Assembly: GCA_964611095.1 (NCBI GenBank)
Contig: CAZSWJ010000019.1
Location: forward strand, 1-18,244
Reading direction: 5' to 3'
DNA length: 18,244 nt
Source of the DNA: CAZKJL01 sp964611095
GTDB lineage: Bacteria; Patescibacteriota; Gracilibacteria; Peribacterales; Peribacteraceae
Below the pieces are notes generated by a model. It was not told where the DNA came from. It worked only from the letters and a program-made list of their open reading frames with translations, and did not search any database. Positions 1-6,637 of the stretch are shown one piece after another; the stretch's first letter is position 1, and each line of letters begins with the position of its first letter. The position numbers and the translations under genes are program-made.

Positions 1-75
1 TGGTGCCCTCGGCAGGGATCGAACCTGCATCTCCAGCTTCGGAGGCCAGCGGTCTATCCATTGACCTACGAGGGC
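1..75 (-). tRNA. tRNA-Arg (anticodon CCG)
   Basis: The minus strand folds as a complete cloverleaf. The acceptor pairs GCCCTCG with CGAGGGC. The D stem is GGTC/GACC, the anticodon stem CTGGC/GCTGG, and the T stem GCAGG/CCTGC around TTCGATC. The 7-nt anticodon loop CTCCGAA places CCG at positions 34-36, so it reads the Arg codon CGG. The 3' CCA is encoded in the genome (positions 1-3). A TATACT box 8 nt upstream (84-89) is a likely promoter. The tRNA sits at the window edge but is complete. Confidence 0.95.
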
Positions 76-83
76 GCGGGCGA

Positions 84-89
84 AGTATA
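84..89 (-). promoter_or_regulatory. -10 box of tRNA-Arg
   Basis: TATACT on the minus strand ends 8 nt before the first base of tRNA-Arg, placing transcription start almost at the mature 5' end. No good -35 is visible. The best candidate is TTGTAT at 109-114, with a long 19-nt spacer. Inferred from position and consensus only. Confidence 0.45.
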
Positions 90-120
90 GAGGCGAGGAG
101 TACAAAGCATACAAGGAATA

Positions 121-139
121 CAAAGAGTGCAACGAACTC
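121..139 (+). repeat. 19-bp repeat module A, copy 1
   Basis: CAAAGAGTGCAA followed by C and GAACTC recurs at 18106-18124 with a single C/G difference. In both places it lies just before a large palindromic intergenic element, suggesting it is a detachable module of the same repeat family. Confidence 0.6.
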
Positions 140-160
140 TGTTTTGATAAAGGCAGCGGG

Positions 161-343
161 TCGCATTGGAAAAATGCCGTAACGCTTGACGTGAAGCGGA
201 GCGTGAAAAAGTCCACTGTTTGAGGCCGAGCCGCAGCGAGGACGAGTTTGGACTTTTTAGCGGAGCGAACGTAGAAGCGTAGGTCATTTTTCCACGAGCG
301 ACTGCTTTTCTTTGCCACTTTCTTTTGCGTCAAAAGAAAGTGG
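161..343 (+). repeat. 183-bp nested-palindrome intergenic repeat, copy 1
   Basis: This is identical to 3103-3285 except for four substitutions (165, 188, 199, 328), with no indels. It contains nested inverted repeats: GGAAAAATG (168-176) with CATTTTTCC (275-283), and AAAAAGTCCA (206-215) with TGGACTTTTT (249-258). It ends in a perfect 13-bp hairpin with a 3-nt loop (315-343, CCACTTTCTTTTG / CAAAAGAAAGTGG). It fills most of the 301-bp gene-free stretch between tRNA-Arg and the tatD stop. No U-tract follows the hairpin on either strand, so it is not a standard intrinsic terminator. No protein is predicted. Confidence 0.9.
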
Positions 344-376
344 AAGAAGATCGAGACAAAGAAGTAACAATTCGTA

Positions 377-1135
377 TCAGATTGAGAAAAACTTCTTCGC
401 TGTCTTCGTCGTGACTCGATCAACTTCACCTAGATCCACACCTTTTATCTCCGCAATCTTCTTCGCCGTTTCCACTACATGCATCGGCTCACACCTCTTG
501 CCTCTGTGCGGTACCGGAGCCAAAAACGGCGCATCGGTCTCCACCATCAAGCTCTCGAGCGGACACTGCTTCACGGTCTCACGGATATCCTCGGCTTTAG
601 GGTACGTGACGATCCCCGTGAACGAGAGTAGGTACCCCGCTTCCACAAAACGCGAGACATCGCTCCACTTCTCCGTGCAGCAGTGAACGACGAGCTTCTT
701 CGGTTTCACGTGACTGACGATGGTCCACACATCTTCAACAGCATCGCGACAGTGCACGACAGCGGGGAGATCCAACTCTTTCGCGAGTTTGAGCTGATAT
801 TCAAACACGCGTTGCTGCGTATCTTTGGGACTGTTCATGTAGTGGTAATCGAGACCGATCTCGCCGATCGCTTTGCACTTTTTATTTTTCGCAGCAGCTC
901 GAATGATCGGAAGATCGCGCGCCGCATCGAAGAGTTTGGCATGATGCGGATGCACGCCTGCCGAATAAAAAATGTGATCGAACTTCTCGGCAAGCTCTTG
1001 GCACTTTGGAATATCGCCCATCTCATCGCAGATCGTGACGAGCGTCGTCACTCCCGCAGCCTTCGCGCGCTCGATCGTAAGGCCTCGGTCGGCATCGAAT
1101 TCCTTGGCGGTGATGTGACAGTGACTATCGATCAT
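377..1135 (-). CDS. tatD: TatD family metal-dependent hydrolase (DNase)
   Basis: This 252-residue protein has the full TatD set. The N-terminal metal motif is DSHCH (His5, His7). Glu92 lies in GEIGLD, His128 in VVHCRD, His151 in VVHCC and Asp201 in ETDAP. Length and order fit the TIM-barrel amidohydrolase family that trims 3' ends of DNA or hydrolyses other substrates with two metal ions; it is presumably cytoplasmic. Its ATG overlaps the TGA of the upstream GIY-YIG gene as ATGA, implying translational coupling. The tRNA-Lys further upstream suggests one transcript. The stop codon lies 33 bp from the terminal hairpin of intergenic repeat copy 1. The exact substrate cannot be read from sequence. 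Confidence 0.93.
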   Translation of the reverse strand: MIDSHCHITAKEFDADRGLTIERAKAAGVTTLVTICDEMGDIPKCQELAEKFDHIFYSAGVHPHHAKLFDAARDLPIIRAAAKNKKCKAIGEIGLDYHYMNSPKDTQQRVFEYQLKLAKELDLPAVVHCRDAVEDVWTIVSHVKPKKLVVHCCTEKWSDVSRFVEAGYLLSFTGIVTYPKAEDIRETVKQCPLESLMVETDAPFLAPVPHRGKRCEPMHVVETAKKIAEIKGVDLGEVDRVTTKTAKKFFSI

Positions 1136-1410
1136 GTGCGGATTGTATCGGACACACCTTGAATCAAAGCGAGCTTCGCGGCCCTTTTCATTTTTTTGAT
1201 GGCCGCTTCGCGTGATCTGGCATCACTGAGAGTCTTCTTTCGTTCCGAGTACACGAATTTCACCGGCAAACGACTGCGCGTGTACTTGGCTCCCGTTCCA
1301 TCGTTGTGCTTGGCTTCGCGCGCTTTGAGATCGACGCATGTTCCTGCGTACAGAGAACCGTCGGCGCAGCGGGCGAGGTAGACGAAGTGAGGCACGAGGA
1401 AATGGTACAC
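1132..1410 (-). CDS. GIY-YIG domain protein (UPF0213/YhbQ-like)
   Basis: This protein of about 92 residues carries the compact GIY-YIG nuclease fold of the UPF0213 group. FVYLARCADGSLYAGT holds the two-strand core. It is followed by DLKAREAKHN with the helix Arg, and GAKYTRSRLPVKFVYSE, the usual family segment. The family is a single-domain relative of structure-specific nucleases such as UvrC and Slx1, but its cellular role is poorly defined. The start is GTG at 1410. A second in-frame GTG at 1395 would give MPHFVYLARC, closer to the family N-terminus. The gene begins 18 nt after tRNA-Lys, with no separate promoter seen, and overlaps tatD by four bases. Confidence 0.85.
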   Translation of the reverse strand: MYHFLVPHFVYLARCADGSLYAGTCVDLKAREAKHNDGTGAKYTRSRLPVKFVYSERKKTLSDARSREAAIKKMKRAAKLALIQGVSDTIRT

Positions 1411-1428
1411 GAAGAAAAAGCTTCGGAT

Positions 1429-1503
1429 TGGTGGGTCGGGTGGGATTTGAACCCACGGCCAATGCCTTAAAAGGGCACTGCTCTACCGCTGAGCTACCGA
1501 CCC
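1429..1503 (-). tRNA. tRNA-Lys (anticodon TTT)
   Basis: The minus strand gives a cloverleaf with acceptor GGGTCGG/CCGACCC, D stem GCTC/GAGC and anticodon stem GTGCC/GGCAT. The loop is CTTTTAA (anticodon TTT) and the T stem GTGGG/CCCAC encloses TTCAAAT. CCA is encoded at 1429-1431. A TATAGT box on the minus strand (1526-1531) lies 22 nt upstream. The GIY-YIG gene follows 18 nt downstream on the same strand, so the tRNA is probably cut out of a mixed tRNA/mRNA transcript. Confidence 0.95.
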
Positions 1504-1525
1504 ATGATTCCAAAAAGCACAGCAG

Positions 1526-1531
1526 ACTATA
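1526..1531 (-). promoter_or_regulatory. -10 box of the tRNA-Lys / GIY-YIG / tatD unit
   Basis: TATAGT on the minus strand predicts a start near 1519, about 16 nt before tRNA-Lys. The -35 (TTTCGT at a 17-nt spacer) is weak. It is the only credible promoter seen upstream of the three-gene minus-strand unit. Confidence 0.45.
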
Positions 1532-1601
1532 GAGCAGGACCGCAAAATACGAAACAGATACGCCGTATCACCGGCTGCTACGCTCCCGAAAGACCAATCG
1601 C

Positions 1602-1835
1602 TTACGCGACCTGCTCTTCGACAAAGCTGCCTTTACCGTCCAGAACTTCTTGAAGGAATGGCGATGCGTCCTCCAGGAAGTGCTTGCTGATGCCCGTAAT
1701 GGGAGAACCTTCGGGATCAAAAGCGAGATCGTCGAGGCGACGGGCTGCTCGCGCTTCAGCGCGGGGAGAAATCTTTGGGGGACAGATGAGGACGTGGGTA
1801 TCCATTGTGTCCATTCGGGGATTGGGGGTGTGCAT
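1602..1835 (-). CDS. Small hypothetical protein (77 aa)
   Basis: The family is not recognised. The 77-residue reading frame has a balanced, soluble-protein composition, with a basic stretch (PRAEARAARR) and an acidic C-terminal half containing FLEDASPFLQEVLDGKG. It has no membrane segment or signal peptide. Support for a real gene comes from the promoter. TTGACT (1864-1869), a 16-nt spacer and GAGAAT (1842-1847) put the predicted transcription start exactly on the A of the ATG at 1835, matching the leaderless layout of other genes here. Other in-frame ATGs at 1814 and 1805 are possible starts. It diverges from the glycosyltransferase. It could still be a chance reading frame. Confidence 0.5.
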   Translation of the reverse strand: MHTPNPRMDTMDTHVLICPPKISPRAEARAARRLDDLAFDPEGSPITGISKHFLEDASPFLQEVLDGKGSFVEEQVA

Positions 1836-1841
1836 TGGCGC

Positions 1842-1869
1842 ATTCTCGGGATTCGTAGGAAATAGTCAA
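1842..1869 (-). promoter_or_regulatory. Promoter of the 77-aa gene
   Basis: TTGACT as -35 (1869 to 1864), a 16-nt spacer and GAGAAT as -10 (1847 to 1842) on the minus strand. The -10 ends 6 nt before the ATG. It is back to back with the glycosyltransferase promoter. Confidence 0.45.
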
Positions 1870-1872
1870 ACT

Positions 1873-1900
1873 CTGAAACTCGGAGGAGAGGATGTATGCT
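1873..1900 (+). promoter_or_regulatory. Promoter of the glycosyltransferase gene
   Basis: CTGAAA (1873-1878), a 16-nt spacer and TATGCT (1895-1900), which ends 9 nt before the ATG at 1910. GGAGGAG (1882-1888) lies inside the spacer. It would act as an SD only if the message starts farther upstream and translation begins at 1892 or 1896. Confidence 0.45.
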
Positions 1901-1909
1901 AGCCGCTGC

Positions 1910-3040
1910 ATGAAAGTCGCACTCGTCCATGAACTGCTCACGATGCGCGGTGGAGCCGAAAAGGTCCTCCGTATCCTCGCCGACATGTTCCCGGAGGCCC
2001 CCATTTACACCCTGCTCTACGACGAACGGAAGCTGGGGCAGTGGTTCCCCAAAGAACGCGTGCGTGCAAATCCCCTGCTTTTACCCGCCACTCGCTACCC
2101 GCTACCCGCCCGCTTCAATCATCATCGCTACCTCAACAAATTCCCGAAGGCAGCGGAAGCCTGGGGCTTTTCGGAATTCGATCTCGTGCTCTCCACGTCA
2201 TCGGCGTTCGTCCACGGCATCATCACCAACTCTGCACCGAAACATTTGTGTTATGTCCACTCCCCCGCCCGCTACTTGTGGGACCGCACGCACGACGTTG
2301 TCCGTGATGCATCGACGGGAATTTTGGGGCCGCTGAAGAAATATTATTTGGAAAAAACATTCCACACACTGCGCATCTGGGACAGCGAAGCAGCCGATAG
2401 GCCCGATAAGCTTCTCGCCGCTTCCAAAGCCGTGCAAAGGCGCATCGAACTCTACTGGCGCAGGAAAAGTGACGTCGTGTATCCGCCGATCGATGACGCG
2501 TGGTTTCTACCCGCCACCCGCAACTCGCCCCCCGCTCGTGAGCATTCGAATTATTTTCTGATCGTCTCATCGCTGGTTCGATACAAGCGCATCGAACTCG
2601 CCATCGAAGCGTGCAACAAAACCGGAAAGCACTTGAAGATCATCGGCGAGGGGCCGGACAGAAAACGTCTGGAAAAACTCGCGGGTCCCACGGTGGAATT
2701 TTACGGCTGGAGACAGAGCGATGAGCTCAAAGATTTGATGCACGACGCCCAGGCAGTCGTGTTCCCCGGAGACGAGGATTTCGGCTTGGTACCGCTGGAA
2801 TCCATGGCCTGCGGCACGCCCGTTATTGCCTTCCGCTCGGGCGGCGCACTGGAGACGATGATTGAAGGAAAGACGGGTGAATTCTTCACCGAAGCGACTG
2901 CCGACTCACTCGCAAAAGTTTTACAAAACTTCGATCGCAAGAAATATACGAAAGAGGAACTCATCGCTCAGGCAAAAAAGTTCTCACGTGAAAGATTTGA
3001 AAAAGAAATTCGTAATGCAATTACTCAGGTGATGAACTAA
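1910..3040 (+). CDS. GT4-family glycosyltransferase
   Basis: From this ATG the protein has 376 residues and starts MKVALVHELL, the usual first strand of this GT-B family. An in-frame ATG at 1892 would add six residues and has GGAGG five bases upstream, so it remains a possible start. Counting from 1892, the N-terminal domain has a glycine-rich loop (RGGAEKV, 19-25) and HSPARYLWD (123-131). The C-terminal domain has VSSLVRYKRI (226-234) and the nucleotide-sugar site EDFGLVPLE (295-303), with the EX7E glutamates, followed by ACGTPVIAFRSGG. Such retaining enzymes build envelope polysaccharide; donor and acceptor are unknown. Two copies of LPATR (64-68, 206-210) come from a repeated DNA motif and look inserted. 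Confidence 0.9.
   Translation: MKVALVHELLTMRGGAEKVLRILADMFPEAPIYTLLYDERKLGQWFPKERVRANPLLLPATRYPLPARFNHHRYLNKFPKAAEAWGFSEFDLVLSTSSAFVHGIITNSAPKHLCYVHSPARYLWDRTHDVVRDASTGILGPLKKYYLEKTFHTLRIWDSEAADRPDKLLAASKAVQRRIELYWRRKSDVVYPPIDDAWFLPATRNSPPAREHSNYFLIVSSLVRYKRIELAIEACNKTGKHLKIIGEGPDRKRLEKLAGPTVEFYGWRQSDELKDLMHDAQAVVFPGDEDFGLVPLESMACGTPVIAFRSGGALETMIEGKTGEFFTEATADSLAKVLQNFDRKKYTKEELIAQAKKFSRERFEKEIRNAITQVMN
2082..2095 (+). repeat. Intragenic short repeat in the glycosyltransferase, copy 1
   Basis: TACCCGCCACTCGC matches 2508-2521 at 13 of 14 positions. It is followed by further CGCTACCC units (2094-2108). It encodes LPATR plus neighbouring residues in a loop between the nucleotide-fold strands. 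Confidence 0.5.
2508..2521 (+). repeat. Intragenic short repeat in the glycosyltransferase, copy 2
   Basis: TACCCGCCACCCGC, read in the same frame as copy 1 (LPATR). It lies in the linker just before the C-terminal GT-B domain, a place where length variation is tolerated. Confidence 0.5.
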
Positions 3041-3057
3041 CCACATCCCAAGGGATG
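3041..3057 (+). repeat. Repeat module B, copy 1, with small hairpin
   Basis: CCACATCCCAAGG (3041-3053) matches 18138-18150 at 12 of 13 positions. Here it forms CATCCC (3044-3049) / GGGATG (3052-3057) with a two-base loop. It directly follows the glycosyltransferase stop. No U-tract follows, so this is not a standard terminator. Confidence 0.4.
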
Positions 3058-3102
3058 GAGCGCGCCGCAGCTGGCAGGTGAGGCTTTTGAATTACTACGT
3101 TG

Positions 3103-3285
3103 TCGCCTTGGAAAAATGCCGTAACGCTTCACGTGAAGCGCAGCGTGAAAAAGTCCACTGTTTGAGGCCGAGCCGCAGCGAGGACGAGTTTGGACTTTTT
3201 AGCGGAGCGAACGTAGAAGCGTAGGTCATTTTTCCACGAGCGACTGCTTTTCTTTGCCACTTTCTTTTGTGTCAAAAGAAAGTGG
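3103..3285 (+). repeat. 183-bp nested-palindrome intergenic repeat, copy 2
   Basis: 179 of 183 bases are identical to 161-343. This copy contains a perfect 16-bp palindrome (3125-3140, CGCTTCACGTGAAGCG) that is broken by one base in copy 1. It has the same nested arms and ends in the same 13-bp hairpin (3257-3285). It lies between the converging glycosyltransferase and ruvB, 34 bp from the ruvB stop, essentially the same distance as copy 1 from the tatD stop. Confidence 0.9.
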
Positions 3286-3319
3286 GAGACGTCAGCGCGC
3301 CAAAAAAGTACACCCGTCA

Positions 3320-4360
3320 TCAAAAAAGCTGCTGCGAATCCCCCGGCATATCCATACCAAGCAGTTCGTACGCCAACTTCGTCACCATGCGTCCTTTCGG
3401 CGTGCGATGCAGGAACCCGCACTGCATGAGATACGGTTCGTACACATCTTCGAGCGTCTCTTCTTCCTCGGACAAAGCCGCGGCAATGGCATTCACGCCC
3501 ACGGGTCCGCCCGCGAATTTTTCGATGATGGTGAGGAGAATGAGACGATCGGTGGAATCGAGTCCGCGCTCATCGATACCGAGCGACGTGAGCGTGGCCT
3601 TCACGCGCGGAAGCGACACCGTTCCTTCGTCGTTCACCTGGGCAAAGTCGCGCACCGAACGCACGAGACGGTTGGCGATACGCGGTGTTGCACGGCTGGC
3701 GCGAGCGATGTGCATCGATGCATCGGCGTCGATGGGAACATTCAAGAGCCCCGACGTGCGCGTGATGATCTGCGTGAGTTCTTCGGGAGAATAGAACGAG
3801 AGCTTGAAGTTGTGGATGAATCGGTCTCGCAGTGGCGTGCTCACGGCACCGGCCTTAGTGGTGGCGCCGACGAGCGTGAACGGCTGCAGATCGATGCGCA
3901 TGGAACGGGCGGACGGGCCTTTGCCGATGACGAGGTCGAGCGCGTAATCCTCCATGGCGCTGTAGAGCACTTCTTCGATGGCCGGACGCAGACGATGAAT
4001 TTCATCGATGAAGAGGATGTCACCGCTCTGTAAGTTTGTGAGCAGCGACGCCAAATCTCCCGGCTTCTCGATGGCAGGGCCCGAGGTTACACGCACCTGC
4101 GCGCCCATCTCTTTGGCGAGGATGTACGCGAGCGTCGTTTTTCCGAGTCCCGGAGGTCCGTGAAGAATCGTGTGACCCAAGGGTTCACTGCGCGTCGTCG
4201 CCGCTTTGAGGTAGACGTTCAAGTGCGCCTTGATGTCGGACTGGCCGACGTATTCGGCAAGCGATGACGGACGAAGTCCCGTCTCGATCTGTTCCACCTC
4301 TTGTTCGACGGGCTTCGGATCGGCCGTTGGCTTCTTCCTTTGTCGGCGCTCCATGACCAT
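3320..4360 (-). CDS. ruvB: Holliday junction branch migration helicase RuvB
   Basis: This 346-residue AAA+ protein is the hexameric motor that drives branch migration with RuvA and hands junctions to RuvC. Visible motifs are Walker A GPPGLGKT (68-75), Walker B DILFIDE (114-120), sensor GATTKAG (165-171), the STPLRDRF arginine-finger region (174-181) and the C-terminal winged-helix motif RTPKGR (319-324). Length is standard. The reading frame runs on upstream to 4930, but that part is antisense to the synthetase and is not RuvB-like. The start is ATG at 4360 or 4354. TATACT nine bases before 4360 favours 4360 and a near-leaderless message. ruvA and ruvC are not in the window. Confidence 0.96.
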   Translation of the reverse strand: MVMERRQRKKPTADPKPVEQEVEQIETGLRPSSLAEYVGQSDIKAHLNVYLKAATTRSEPLGHTILHGPPGLGKTTLAYILAKEMGAQVRVTSGPAIEKPGDLASLLTNLQSGDILFIDEIHRLRPAIEEVLYSAMEDYALDLVIGKGPSARSMRIDLQPFTLVGATTKAGAVSTPLRDRFIHNFKLSFYSPEELTQIITRTSGLLNVPIDADASMHIARASRATPRIANRLVRSVRDFAQVNDEGTVSLPRVKATLTSLGIDERGLDSTDRLILLTIIEKFAGGPVGVNAIAAALSEEEETLEDVYEPYLMQCGFLHRTPKGRMVTKLAYELLGMDMPGDSQQLF

Positions 4361-4369
4361 ATGGACCCA

Positions 4370-4375
4370 AGTATA
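4370..4375 (-). promoter_or_regulatory. -10 box of ruvB
   Basis: TATACT on the minus strand, 9 nt before the ATG at 4360. The predicted start of transcription is about 3 nt before the codon. The -35 (TTTCGC at 17 nt) is poor. Confidence 0.5.
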
Positions 4376-4446
4376 CGAAAGTCCACCCTCGGGCGAAAGT
4401 GCTTGGCGACATTCTTTTGCGATTTCGCCGTTCGAGAGAGGAACGG

Positions 4447-4452
4447 TAGAAT
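4447..4452 (+). promoter_or_regulatory. -10 box of the acyl-CoA synthetase gene
   Basis: TAGAAT followed by 7 nt and then the ATG at 4460, predicting a leaderless message. A weak -35 (TTCGCC, 4424-4429) lies at 17 nt. It diverges from the ruvB promoter within a 99-bp spacer. Confidence 0.5.
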
Positions 4453-4459
4453 CGACTCC

Positions 4460-6523
4460 ATGTTCACGCTCGAACCCAAGACGGTTGCGCTCATCGGTGC
4501 CAGCGGAGAGGAGAAAAAACTCGGTCACTACATTCTTCAGAACTTGCTCGACGGATTCACGGGCGAGGTTTTTCCGATCAACCCCAAACACGAGGAGCTT
4601 TTGGGCAAAAAGTGTTACCACGCGGTGTCCGATATCCCCGGAACCGTGGACATGGCCGTCATCGTGACGCCTGCGGCGACGGTATCGGCGCTTGCCGAAG
4701 AATGCGGCAAGAAGAAGGTGAAGACACTCGTGGTGATTTCGGCCGGTTTCGGAGAAATGGGGAATGACGAAGGACACGCCCGCGAAAAAGAACTCACGGA
4801 CATCGGGCTCAAGTACGGCATGAGCATCGTGGGGCCGAACTGTCTCGGAGTACTCAGGCCGAAGATCGGACTCAACGCTTCGTTTGCCGTCACGCCCGGC
4901 ACGCACGGCGACATCGCGCTCGTGAGCCAATCGGGAGCCATGGCCGTGGCGCTGCTCGATGCCGCTGCAGCCGAGGAACTCTCGTTTTCCTTCATCGCGA
5001 GCATCGGCAACAAAGCGGATCTCGATGAATCGGCGTTCCTGGAAGTGTGTGAGAAAGATCCGGAGACAAAAGTGATCGGCTTATATTTGGAGAGCATCAA
5101 CGACGGAGAGAAATTTACGGAGATCGCCAAACGCGTGGCGAAGAAAAAACCCATCGTGCTCATCAAAGCCGGAGTCTCGGCCCGCGGAGCCAAGGCCGTA
5201 TCGTCGCACACGGGCGCACTCGCGGGCAGCACCGCCGCACTCAAGGCAGCATGTTTGGAGGCGGGCATTCATCTGGCTTCAAACACGCGTGAATTCCTCG
5301 CACTTCTCTCCACGCTGCGCGTCTCCCCTTCTCTGGAGAGCTCCTCCATCGCCATCATCACGAATGCCGGAGGTCCGGGCGTGCTCGCCACGGACCAAAC
5401 CGAACGCTCGGGACTCAAGCTTGCGAGCCTCGGCGACAAGACGACGGACACGCTCAAGAAAGGACTGCCGCCCGCAGCGAGTGCGGCGAACCCCGTGGAT
5501 GTGCTCGGTGACGCCGTCGCGGACAGGTACGAACTCGCGCTCAAGGCGTGTGCCCAAGATCCGGAGGTGGAAGGCATCGTCGCACTCCTCACGCCGCAGG
5601 TGATGACGCCGTGCGACGACATCGCCGCCGCGGTGGTGAAAGCGAAGAAACTTCGTCCGCTCTTCCCCATCGTCACGAGCTTCATGGGCGGGAAACAAGT
5701 CGCATCCGCACGAACGACGCTCCGCAAGAACGGCATCCCGTGTTTCGAAACTCCGGAGGAAGCGGTTGCGGCACTCGCATCGCTGCTCAAGCCCGAGTCC
5801 CTCCCCGCGTTCGACGACGGTGACCGCGACGACGACCGCTGTGCCGCCGCGCATCAGCTCATCAAAGGAAAGAAGGGACTTCTCGGCGAAGAACTCACCG
5901 CCGAACTCTTCGCGCTCTACGGACTTCCCGTGCCCAGACAGATCGTGGCGGGCAGCGCCGATGAAGCTGCCAAGCTCGCAGAAGAAATCGGGTTCCCCGT
6001 CATCGCCAAAGTGAGCTCACCGGACATTCTCCACAAGACCGACGTCGGCGGCGTGCGCGCAAATCTCACCACGAAAGCCGAGGTGAAAAAAGCGTACGAC
6101 GACATCATCAAGAGCTGCCGAAAAAATATGCCGGCCGCGGTGATCCACGGCGTGCTCATTCAGGAATTCCTCCCGATCGGCAGCGAGTTCATCGTCGGGG
6201 CACTGCAAGACCCGTCGTTCGGTCCGCTCGTGATGACCGGGCTCGGCGGCATCTACACCGAACTGTTCAGGGACACCTGCTTCCGCCTCGCTCCCGTGGA
6301 CGCGTCGGGCGCCTCGGCGATGCTCTCGGAACTGAAGGCCTGGAAACTTCTCACCGGCATGCGCGGCAAAGGCATGCTCGACATCGAAGGACTCGCGGAC
6401 ATCATCGCGAAAATCTCGGCACTCGTATCGGACTGCAGGCGCATTGCGGAGGTGGACTTAAACCCCGTCCTCGTCGGAAAGGGCGAAGTGGTCATCGCCG
6501 ACGCAAAAGTGGTGCTGAAATAG
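4460..6523 (+). CDS. Acetate/acyl-CoA ligase (ADP-forming), fused alpha-beta subunits
   Basis: This 687-residue enzyme of the NDP-forming acyl-CoA synthetase family normally converts acyl-CoA, ADP and phosphate to acid, CoA and ATP. That makes it a substrate-level ATP source in fermentation. The N-terminal CoA-binding Rossmann domain starts VALIGAS (9-15), followed by VGPNCLG (124-130) and LVSQSGAMA (154-162). The phosphorylated His250 lies in SSHTGALAG. The second ligase-CoA domain runs to about 445. The ATP-grasp domain (about 470-687) has SPDILHKTDVGG with His525, TGLGGIYTELF and EVDLNP. Alpha and beta parts are fused, as in many bacteria. The ATG at 4460 starts just before the first Rossmann strand. 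An intrinsic terminator follows. Acetyl-CoA is the likely but unproven substrate. Confidence 0.93.
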   Translation: MFTLEPKTVALIGASGEEKKLGHYILQNLLDGFTGEVFPINPKHEELLGKKCYHAVSDIPGTVDMAVIVTPAATVSALAEECGKKKVKTLVVISAGFGEMGNDEGHAREKELTDIGLKYGMSIVGPNCLGVLRPKIGLNASFAVTPGTHGDIALVSQSGAMAVALLDAAAAEELSFSFIASIGNKADLDESAFLEVCEKDPETKVIGLYLESINDGEKFTEIAKRVAKKKPIVLIKAGVSARGAKAVSSHTGALAGSTAALKAACLEAGIHLASNTREFLALLSTLRVSPSLESSSIAIITNAGGPGVLATDQTERSGLKLASLGDKTTDTLKKGLPPAASAANPVDVLGDAVADRYELALKACAQDPEVEGIVALLTPQVMTPCDDIAAAVVKAKKLRPLFPIVTSFMGGKQVASARTTLRKNGIPCFETPEEAVAALASLLKPESLPAFDDGDRDDDRCAAAHQLIKGKKGLLGEELTAELFALYGLPVPRQIVAGSADEAAKLAEEIGFPVIAKVSSPDILHKTDVGGVRANLTTKAEVKKAYDDIIKSCRKNMPAAVIHGVLIQEFLPIGSEFIVGALQDPSFGPLVMTGLGGIYTELFRDTCFRLAPVDASGASAMLSELKAWKLLTGMRGKGMLDIEGLADIIAKISALVSDCRRIAEVDLNPVLVGKGEVVIADAKVVLK

Positions 6524-6549
6524 GATGAATATCGATGAAATTTGATGAT

Positions 6550-6572
6550 AATGGCTTCTGTAAGCCATTTTT
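6550..6572 (+). terminator. Intrinsic terminator after the acyl-CoA synthetase
   Basis: AATGGCTT (6550-6557), loop CTGT, AAGCCATT (6562-6569), with a run of five T (6568-6572) overlapping the stem end. It begins 26 nt after the stop codon and separates the synthetase from the next promoter. Confidence 0.8.
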
Positions 6573-6579
6573 ATGGTAC

Positions 6580-6608
6580 TTGCATTAAGTATAAATATGT
6601 TATATAGT
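6580..6608 (+). promoter_or_regulatory. Promoter of the exported 149-aa protein gene
   Basis: TTGCAT (6580-6585), a 17-nt spacer and TATAGT (6603-6608) make a good sigma-70 type promoter in a locally AT-rich stretch. The start is predicted near 6615, giving a leader of about 23 nt without an SD. Confidence 0.65.
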
Positions 6609-6637
6609 ACGCTAACCCTTTCCACCCCCCTCTCTCC

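Noticed and set aside
315..343. Terminal hairpin of the 183-bp repeat as an intrinsic terminator
   Set aside because: No T run follows on either strand; the stem is A/T-rich inside and the element is better called a repeat.
1132..1410. UGA recoding (Gracilibacteria-type code)
   Set aside because: TGA ends the GIY-YIG gene, tatD and the AI-2E gene at positions matching family lengths, so the code is standard.
1882..1888. GGAGGAG as proof of an SD-led start at 1892
   Set aside because: The family N-terminus begins at the 1910 codon and a TATGCT box between them would place the transcript start after this motif; kept only as an alternative.
3254..4033. 259-codon plus-strand frame antisense to ruvB
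   Set aside because: It begins inside the intergenic repeat and mirrors conserved RuvB codons; composition is typical of an antisense shadow in GC-rich DNA.
4361..4930. In-frame upstream extension of ruvB to 4930
   Set aside because: It is antisense to the acyl-CoA synthetase, has no RuvB-like residues, and RuvB length and promoter fit a start at 4360.
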